Below are positions 54,078-60,000 of a stretch of DNA of 60,000 nucleotides, piece by piece. This DNA comes from Lineus longissimus. Taxonomy: Eukaryota > Nemertea > Pilidiophora > Heteronemertea > Lineidae. The stretch lies in contig NC_088312.1 of the NCBI RefSeq assembly GCF_910592395.1, positions 20,221,292-20,281,291 of the forward strand. The letters are read 5' to 3'. How positions within the stretch are numbered: the stretch's first letter is position 1; every line of letters starts with the position of its first letter. The notes below the pieces were generated by a model. The model was not told the origin of the DNA, ran no database searches, and was given only the letters and a program-made list of their open reading frames with translations. The position numbers and the translations under genes were made by a program.

Positions 54078-54329
54078 CCCTTTAGGGACTAAAGGTAGGC
54101 CTATTTGATGATCCCACCGGTCGACCAAGTTGTGCTGAATCGAAAATGTACAGCGTAGAATCTGGGGAAACCCCTCCGTGAGTTTCTAAAACACGGACTA
54201 GGCCATTTGCTGCAGCTGGAACAAAGTTCTAACGTGAACTCTATTGCTTGCACGAATGCGAGATCAGGCCGTAACAACGGAAATGGGTTCCTCGTAGCAG
54301 TGCAAGATTAGTCCTTAGTCCTTAAAGGG
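54078..54329. mobile_element. TTAA-flanked MITE (252 bp, piggyBac-like)
   Basis: Ends CCCTTTAGGGACTAA (left) and, reverse-complemented, CCCTTTAAGGACTAA (right), differing at one of 15 positions. Flanked by TTAA at 54074-54077 and 54330-54333. A TTAA target and CCCTTT ends suggest a piggyBac-derived non-autonomous element. No coding capacity. Confidence 0.82.
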
Positions 54330-54338
54330 TTAATTGAT

Positions 54339-54344
54339 TTTATT
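54339..54344 (-). promoter_or_regulatory. Candidate poly(A) signal of the transporter
   Basis: AATAAA on the minus strand (TTTATT on the plus), about 145 bases downstream of the transporter stop and 10 bases before the MITE edge. Confidence 0.5.
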
Positions 54345-54487
54345 TTCTGTATGGTTGCGTTGGAATAAGAAAGTCCCCGTTGCCAACATCTCATTGACCG
54401 CTAAGTAGATGGATGCTCCAAAAATATCTGGATTCCACAACAACAAATATCAACATTGCTGCTGAACCATTCAGCTGCTGTGAATGT

Positions 54488-54647
54488 TCATTTGATTTGT
54501 CCGATGGTCACGTTGATGTAGCAAGGCATAACGAAACTCCCCGGCGCGAATATCTCATTGACGGCGGAGTAACAGGATGCTCCGCCTGCGAGGACACCAA
54601 TCAGTAGAATCTCCACATGGATGACACGGATGTGAAGTGGAACAGCG
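54488..54647 (-). CDS. Transporter exon 7 (last span and stop)
   Basis: Encodes AVPLHIRVIHVEILLIGVLA, GGASCYSAVNEIFAPGSFVM and ends TIGQIK with TGA at 54488-54490. 'P...(R/K)(V/L)...E..L.G...G..S.YSA..EI' is the family C-terminus. Confidence 0.92.
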
Positions 54648-57600
54648 CTGGAAAAGACACAGAAATGGTTAAATCAAGAGGAGAACTTATCCGTACATGC
54701 TTTCACCGCCATCTGGGATTAGCATACTGTAAACTGTTTCAATTGCCGGTAGACTAATATTGTATTTGCTGTCAGAACGTAATGGTTAACGTTACCACTG
54801 TAACCATTAATTGGTGATGGCGGTACTCACCTCCTGTAAGAACTTTGATTAAAGTATCTGACGACGCAATTTATTATGTATAGAGAGACACAGGAACCGA
54901 GTCCTAATTGCATATTTTAGGAAATTTGTTCTGCTGCGGTGCTCTCAACATCCTGGCGGGTTCTTGCCTAGACAGGGAATATTTCCTTGCGATTCGATCC
55001 GCAAGTATTGATGCCGTGGCTATCGCAGAAAGCCTACATCAGATGGTTTCCCTGACCTCTGTGTGCACAGCCGAGAAGGCGACCAGTCAAAACATCACGA
55101 TGACTCACATTTTAGGGAATCGTTCATCACCTCTGCACAGAAGTTCATAGAAAACTGGCGGGAGCAGGAAGACAATCATGTTGATGAAAGAGCCACCAAT
55201 AAAGGACATGATCGGGCCAAACTTTGGGATTGTCTCGCAGAGAAACAGTACCAGCACAACCAGGCAACTTCTGACTAACACTCGGCGAAAACAAAACTCT
55301 GAAATATAGGAATTAAAAGTTTTAGAACAAGAAATGTTTTGCCCACTTCTTAGTATGCTAGCGCTTTCTTGCAAGCACCAGCCATGTGTAGACTCGCCAG
55401 GCAATCATTTGAAACTTTTTATACTACAGTTGATGGTTTCAAGTTTATAAAAAGTTTCATCTGCAGTGTTCATAATTTTAAAAAAGTAGTTTTGTAAGAC
55501 AGCAGGATGTGTGATATTGGACAAGTCTGTTAAGAAATCTCAGCTCATAGTATTGAAACACTTTGATTCTTAATACATGTCATTTTCAGTTCCTGCTAGG
55601 TTGGTTGACTAAATACTAACCATTCTTAACCTTGAAGAGTTTCTCGAGTTCCTGATGCAGCGGGTTCAAGATGATATGGAATCCAAGAACGAGATGACAG
55701 GTGAGGAGTACCTGAACAGCAGTGGTTATTCCAGCCTCGGATCCATCGTGATCCAATCTTTGGACTACCGTCAGCACATTGTCGCTGACCGCATCTCCAA
55801 GTACAGTATAAGCGGCTAGTGCCACTGGTACAAACATGGTTAGCATGCCTGTACGGGAAGAGAGGGCATCATTAACAAAGTACCAACAGTAAGAAGGAGA
55901 AAACTTACAACTAGGTTTCTTGAGTGTATCCTCTGCTATCATAAGCTCAAAAATCAGTGAGATACAAAGCAATTGATTGGCTTGAAGAGTGAAAAATAAG
56001 ATATTTTGATATTTTAGTTCATTTAGACGCTTTGCAATATGCGTCACAATGCCCCCCAAGATGGCCGCAAACAGTGCGGTCACAAGCGCGACGCTATGTT
56101 GTGACGCTTTGCGCAAGTCCTGACGCGAAGTCCTGAAAAGAAGAAAGCCGACGACATCACGTTATATCTGGCCCCCAACATGGCCGACATCGTGACGTCA
56201 TTGCAAAGGGTCTGTTCCTTGATTTGTTTACTCTTCAAGCTGGTTAAAACACAAAGTCTTTCAATTCTTCCAGACGACGTACCACTGAATCCGAGTATTA
56301 TTGCCCAAGAGAATTTTTTCCCATCGACCATGTCATGTTGGATAGTTGGAAACACCATGTGACCACAAAATGCGAATGTAATGATTCCAAACGCAGACAG
56401 AAACGGCTTGAGCTCCACATCACTGCGTTTGACGATTCTTGATGTTTTTGGAATCAACAGCAGAATGTTTGATAAAACAAGTACACAGGCAAGGGCTGTT
56501 GAAAGGGTAGCACCAACTGCAATAAACCTGGAACAAGATAGTAAAAAGTTTCCAACATGAAATAGGGAAAATTATAGCATTGGTCAATACTATTAATGAC
56601 TGTGAAATTGCTTTAACATCAAAATTCAACAACATCTTAATTCAAATATCTGTAACACGTTTCTTAATATCATCTTCTTGATATTACTATCATACAAGAA
56701 CTAGTACTAGACATAATAGGTTCTTGCATAGGCACTTTGCTGCAAAAATACAGTACCGCTGCGATTCACAATCTTAACAACTGCCCCATGTTCTAACAAA
56801 TTAAGGTTTTTGGTTGATATTTTGGGGGAGTGATATTCATTTCTTACCACATATCCTTAGGCGTCCCTATCCACGACATCGGTATCAACAGGATGGCGAT
56901 CACGACCATCCACAGGCACATGGACATGTCGGGCAGGAGATCAACCAGAAGGCCATGCACCATCTCCGATGAGAGCAAGAGCAGCACGATACCAGCGCTA
57001 AAGTTTGCGACGCCATTACAGACAGATACTATGTACCTGAAGTAAAAGGATGCAAGCATTGATAATGACATCTTGTCAAAAAGAGGTGTATATTTCTAGC
57101 TTTATCTATAATCCGAGTGTTTTGACAACACAGTAATTTCAACTAGGTATTCTTTTTCTCGGCAAAGTATTAAAACAAGAACATTTCCTGATTTACAATA
57201 AAACTATAGGCCAATGATTGTGCCTTTCTATGAAATTGGGATTAATCGTGTACCCATTTCGACCAGAGGAGTTCAGACAGGGGTTAACTCGCATGCAATT
57301 ACAAATGAGTTGGCAACAATACCGTACCTCCCAGCGTTTCCCGCTGCCCTATAACCAATGGCGTTGTACGGATCTTGAACATGATGCGTGCGGTACTCCT
57401 CAAACCTCTCCTCCAGAATCTGCCAGCACCATCCAAGCGTAATCCCGGTGTAGGCTGCAACGCCTCCTAGGAACAGCAGGAGAACTATGCCCAGTGGTCC
57501 TCCTAAAAAGAAATTGCAGTGCATTGTCAATGTTATTGCAACATTTTAGATACTGTAACTTCTTAAATGAAGGACTTGGACAATCGCCAGGACACAACAT

Positions 57601-57916
57601 CAACAGGTGCATTCGGCTGAGGAGACTTACTCTCTCATATTCCAGGTGGACATTGTCCGACGGTAACAAATTGAAAGTGGGAAGTTTTCTTACCACAATT
57701 AACCACAGCCCTTGGCAGTGACAGCACACCAGTTCCCGCCATCTCTCCAATTATGAGCATCACAGCAAGCCATAACTTCACACCCTGTGTCGACTTCATG
57801 GTGGACGGTGATCTACAATTCTCGTCATCGTTCCCGCTAGAGGCAGAATCAGACACCGAGTCTTTGCTGACATTCTTAAGATCTGTTGACCCATTTACCA
57901 AAGTGAACTTTTCCAT
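54488..57916 (-). CDS. Amino-acid transporter, AAAP/Aa_trans family (7 exons, complete)
   Basis: Multi-pass amino-acid permease of the amino acid/auxin permease superfamily, related to the SLC32/SLC36 groups. Coding exons in transcript order: 57694-57916, 57328-57502, 56848-57036, 56283-56527, 55621-55848, 55109-55298, 54488-54647. Phases agree throughout, all introns are GT-AG, and the product is 469 residues. Residues 1-45 form a polar Ser/Asp-rich cytosolic tail. The first span holds GEMAGTGVLSLPRAV, the N-terminal signature of the family. About ten further hydrophobic segments follow. Late conserved parts are YTVLGDAVSDNV, ETIPKFGPIMSFIGG and the LIGVLAGGASCYSAVNEI C-terminal span. An in-frame TGA lies five codons upstream of the ATG at 57914-57916, fixing the start. 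Substrate and membrane cannot be assigned; orphan invertebrate member most likely. Confidence 0.92.
54648..55108 (-). other. Transporter intron 6
   Basis: 461-bp intron. Open frames on the plus strand here have no recognisable content. Nothing else seen. Confidence 0.85.
55109..55298 (-). CDS. Transporter exon 6 (TM9-TM10)
   Basis: Encodes FCFRRVLVRSCLVVLVLFLC, ETIPKFGPIMSFIGGSFINM and VFLLPPVFYELLCRGDERFP. Donor GTGAGT at 55108 leaves phase 2, required by the last exon; an earlier GTGATG at 55130 would put the last exon out of frame. Confidence 0.9.
55299..55620 (-). other. Transporter intron 5
   Basis: 322-bp AT-rich intron. Nothing else seen. Confidence 0.85.
55621..55848 (-). CDS. Transporter exon 5 (TM7-TM8)
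   Basis: Encodes GMLTMFVPVALAAYTVLGDA, VSDNVL and LLTCHLVLGFHIILNPLHQE. The donor GTTAGT at 55620 is chosen over GTTAAG at 55630 because it keeps the conserved linker and gives the phase the next exon needs with a CAG acceptor. Confidence 0.88.
55849..56282 (-). other. Transporter intron 4, mostly a foldback insertion
   Basis: 434 bp, most of it between the inverted arms described at 55980-56240. The end of that element lies 43 bases from the exon 4 donor. Confidence 0.75.
55980..56240. mobile_element. Degenerate foldback/MITE-like element in transporter intron 4
   Basis: GCTTGAAGAGT at 55980-55990 pairs with ACTCTTCAAGC at 56230-56240, and CTTTGCAAT (56030-56038) followed by CGTCAC.ATG pairs with CAT.GTGACG before ATTGCAAAG (56200-56208). 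Arms are diverged with indels. Two (A/C)AAGATGGCCG-like or ACATGGCCG segments lie between. Confidence 0.55.
56283..56527 (-). CDS. Transporter exon 4 (TM5-TM6)
   Basis: Encodes FIAVGATLSTALACVLVLSN, a loop, then SAFGIITFAFCGHMVFPTIQ and HDM. 'FG...FAF.GH..FPTIQ.DM' is a strong family signature. Donor gtacgt, exit phase 1. Confidence 0.94.
56528..56847 (-). other. Transporter intron 3
   Basis: 320-bp AT-rich intron. Nothing else seen. Confidence 0.85.
56848..57036 (-). CDS. Transporter exon 3 (TM3-TM4)
   Basis: Encodes SVCNGVANFSAGIVLLLLSS, a polar loop, then LWMVVIAILLIPMSWIGTPK with DMW. Acceptor tacttcag, donor gtaaga. Confidence 0.93.
57328..57502 (-). CDS. Transporter exon 2 (TM2)
   Basis: Encodes GPLGIVLLLFLGGVAAYTGI, then the loop TLGWCWQILEERFEEYRTHH and DPYNAIGYRAAGNAGR. 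'PY..IG..A.G..GR' is conserved in this family. Donor gtacgg. Confidence 0.93.
57694..57916 (-). CDS. Transporter exon 1 (start, TM1)
   Basis: Starts MEKFTLVNGSTDLKNVSKDS. Acidic and serine-rich to residue 40, then TQGVKLWLAVMLIIGEMAGT into the first membrane span. Donor gtaaga, exit phase 1. Confidence 0.93.
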
Positions 57917-58354
57917 TTCATCAACCTGTCATAACCTGTCATATCGTGATGACATAGTTTCAAATAATCTGTAGAATATAAAGTTACAATTCGTCCCGAT
58001 GTTGCTTTGCTTAATCTCATGAAGAAACAATGAATATTTGTTTAAAATGAATTTTTATGCTTGATTTTTATTTGTAGGTAATTTGAATGACAATAATGTG
58101 TAAGACAACTGTTGGTGACATGAACTGTCCAAAAAGGTTTGTACAGAATTAGAAGAGATCATCGCATAATACACACAGAAATAGAAATGTAAAACATGTA
58201 CATTTACAATTCAATTACCACTGTGTACAAAAGCCCGCTATACCATCCCAACAATATCAGGCCATTTCAATACTCCCTCATGCGTAATGAGGAGTCATGT
58301 TGTAGGCCCTGTTTGCAAGAGGATGCCGCAAGGCAGACAAGAGGATGATATGAA

Positions 58355-58476
58355 TTGGGTGATATGAATAAAGACTAGCAAATGCTTTTACTCCGGTTTT
58401 GTACAGGAAGGCCTAGTGTAAATGTACATGGAGATTTAGATAAAAGAATTTGCTAGTCTTTATTCATATCACCCAA
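58355..58476. mobile_element. Foldback element with 36-bp arms
   Basis: Arms 58355-58390 and 58441-58476 are inverted repeats identical at 35 of 36 positions, separated by a 50-base spacer. The arm begins TTGGGTGATATGAATAAAGA. Probably a small MITE. No convincing target duplication seen, though GATATGAA recurs just left of the arm. Confidence 0.8.
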
Positions 58477-58981
58477 TGGCCCAATTCTTTGTTGTATACT
58501 ATAGGGTGGAGAAGGCACATTCCACAATAAGTTCTGTTAATTACATGGTGGAGTGAATTTAATGTCCGTTGCTCTCCTAATTAAAACCGAATGTATTGTT
58601 TAATTATCTTTACTCTGCATCACATTGCCAAGCTACTGTATATTGTAACATTAATTGCAGTCCATTGAGTTGTGCTTGTGCTCTAATTATAAAGAATAAA
58701 GCTTGATGTGTGGTAGCTCAATCAAATGCTTAATACAACTATAAGGATGTACGCTGTCTATGTAGTATGTAGCGTGCGAACACCACCTGCATATATCAAT
58801 GTTGGCAAATTAATATTACCTCCACTAGAAATGTCAATAAAGTAATTTCAAGATTGCATAAACATGGTATTAAATTATTTAAAGTAGTTAATATTTACAA
58901 TTGAATGGAATATGGAATATGTAGGCCACACGACACCTGTGTTCATACACATGAATATCCTTTTTGGAAAATAATGGCATT

Positions 58982-59060
58982 ACCTCTCTATTAAGGACCC
59001 CTCTACATTACGGACACCAACACCCAGTCCCATGGGTGTCCGCAATTGAGAGGTTGTACT
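58982..59060. repeat. Hairpin remnant related to 1268-1326
   Basis: CCTCTACATTACGGACACC (58999-59017) pairs with the reverse complement of GGTGTCCGCAATTGAGAGG (59035-59053) at 16 of 19 positions. CTCTCTATTAAGGAC just left matches the arm core of 1268-1290. Confidence 0.6.
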
Positions 59061-59632
59061 GTACCTTGTGTAACATAAATTAAATGGACCTTACAATGTA
59101 CTTCCCTAAAGTATAGCCCCGGTATTTGTACACAGTGCTAACATCTGGTCTACCCTATGGCCTCTTGAGACCCTGAGAAACAGCGACTCAGTCATGAGGG
59201 CCTAGTCACCTTTATATCAGGATCACAGTTGGATAGACAGGGACTTTCAGGTGAGATCCCCGTTCAATAGTAAGCATGGGCATCCCATTCAAAAATCACT
59301 AAATCCAAATGAATGGGACCCCCAAAACATCAACCATCTGTTCTACTTTCTGTTAAACTGAGAACTGAAAAATATGGGATATCATATAAATATGTTCCTA
59401 CCTTCTAACACTAACTACCGTTAGTGCATTCCCTCAGTGTTATACAAGCTCATCTGTTTCGAGTTTAAACCTACAGGGCCTACGCATGGCAGTGGAATAT
59501 CCAGGGTCGATGTGACAACCTCCCAGACCCACGACTCAACCAGGCATTAAATGAGACAGATTAATGGAATGATACAGGTGTTATAATAGAACCTGAATAA
59601 CTTTCATTAGACATAGTGATAAATTAGGGTAG

Positions 59633-59656
59633 TTTAATTGTTTAATTGTTTAATTG
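59633..59656. repeat. (TTTAATTG)3 microsatellite
   Basis: Three exact tandem copies of an 8-bp unit. Confidence 0.9.
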
Positions 59657-59708
59657 TTGCCATCATAGAAACTATCATGGAGATTAATCTTCACAGATTA
59701 AGAGGGCA

Positions 59709-60000
59709 TCATAGATTCTGTGACGGCCCGCCATAGATTCTGTGACGGCCCGCCATAGATTCTGTGACGGCCCGTCATAGATTCTGTGACGGCCCGTCAT
59801 AGATTCTGTGATGGCCCGTCATAGATTCTGTGATGGGGCATCATAGATTCTATGACGGCCCACCATAGATTCTGTGACGGCCCGCCATAGATTCTGTGAC
59901 GGCCCGCCATAGATTCTAAGACGGCCCGTCATAGATTCTGTGACGGCCCGTCATAGATTCTGTGATGGCCCGTCATAGATTCTGTGATGGGGCATCATAG
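59709..60000. repeat. 22-bp minisatellite, continuing past the window
   Basis: About 13 copies of a 22-bp unit (core CATAGATTCTGTGACGGCCC). A variant ending GGGGCA recurs 154 bp apart (59836 and 59990), that is seven units, and GGGCA also occurs 132 bp before the first. The array is cut by the window end. Confidence 0.95.

Larger units (their letters stand above)
57917..59700. other. Upstream region of the transporter
   Basis: AT-rich and non-coding. Should contain the transporter promoter and 5' UTR, but I see no defined TATA/initiator that can be trusted. Contains a near-perfect foldback (58355-58476), a hairpin remnant (58982-59060) and three TTTAATTG copies (59633-59656). Confidence 0.7.

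Noticed and set aside
55130-55131. GTGATG as the donor of transporter exon 6
   Set aside because: It leaves phase 1 and puts the last exon into a frame with an early stop; GTGAGT at 55108 gives the conserved C-terminus.
54908-55278. Plus-strand open frames opposite the transporter
   Set aside because: They overlap the well-supported transporter exon 6 and intron on the other strand and carry no motif.
55630-55631. GTTAAG as the donor of transporter exon 5
   Set aside because: It would require a different acceptor for exon 6 and removes the linker before FCFRRVLVR; the GTTAGT donor fits better, though RNA data would settle it.
1-60000. tRNA or rRNA genes
   Set aside because: I saw no cloverleaf with a GGTTCRANNCC box in the right context and no rRNA-like sequence by eye; a covariance-model scan was not possible.

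Overview
This is eukaryotic, almost certainly metazoan, DNA. Both host genes are broken into many short exons with GT-AG introns and consistent splice phases, and the rest is satellite, LINE and MITE sequence. The gene types and the repeat style (short foldback elements, a long satellite, a CR1/jockey-like LINE) suggest a marine invertebrate such as a lancelet, hemichordate, mollusc or brachiopod. The sequence alone does not settle the phylum.

Layout. (1) Positions 1-11,712, + strand: the 3' part of a receptor (membrane) guanylyl cyclase gene. I resolved 19 coding exons that join in frame into 754 residues and a stop. They cover the end of the ligand-binding ectodomain, one membrane span, a pseudokinase domain, a dimerisation helix and a complete cyclase domain. 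The 5' end lies outside the window. (2) 11,713-13,755: non-coding, no gene seen. (3) About 13,756-48,957: some 35 kb of a 62-bp tandem satellite. Its orientation is 'minus' in 13,756-15,764, 'plus' in 15,765-42,403 and 'minus' again in 42,904-48,957. A 500-N gap (42,404-42,903) hides the second switch. Higher-order duplications with offsets of about 0.62, 1.43, 2.88 and 3.53 kb are visible. (4) 48,959-53,455: a 5'-truncated, decayed non-LTR retrotransposon with endonuclease fragment, reverse transcriptase and a (TCAAG)n tail. Its endonuclease region is interrupted by a 1,563-bp TIR element (49,281-50,843) packed with CACTG/GACTG motifs. (5) 54,488-57,916, - strand: a complete seven-exon amino-acid transporter gene (AAAP family, 469 residues), with a TTAA-flanked MITE just beyond its 3' end. 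(6) 57,917-60,000: AT-rich non-coding DNA with a near-perfect foldback element and a 22-bp minisatellite that runs off the window end.

The two host genes are convergent and separated by the satellite and LINE. Nothing indicates that they share a pathway. The cyclase makes cGMP in response to an extracellular ligand; the transporter moves amino acids across a membrane.

I found no dedicated new biochemical system. The least ordinary objects are the strand-switching 62-bp satellite with its higher-order structure and the TIR element nested in the LINE, whose removal with one 2-bp target duplication restores the LINE reading frame. Most open frames inside the satellite are by-products of a 62-bp period and were not annotated as genes.
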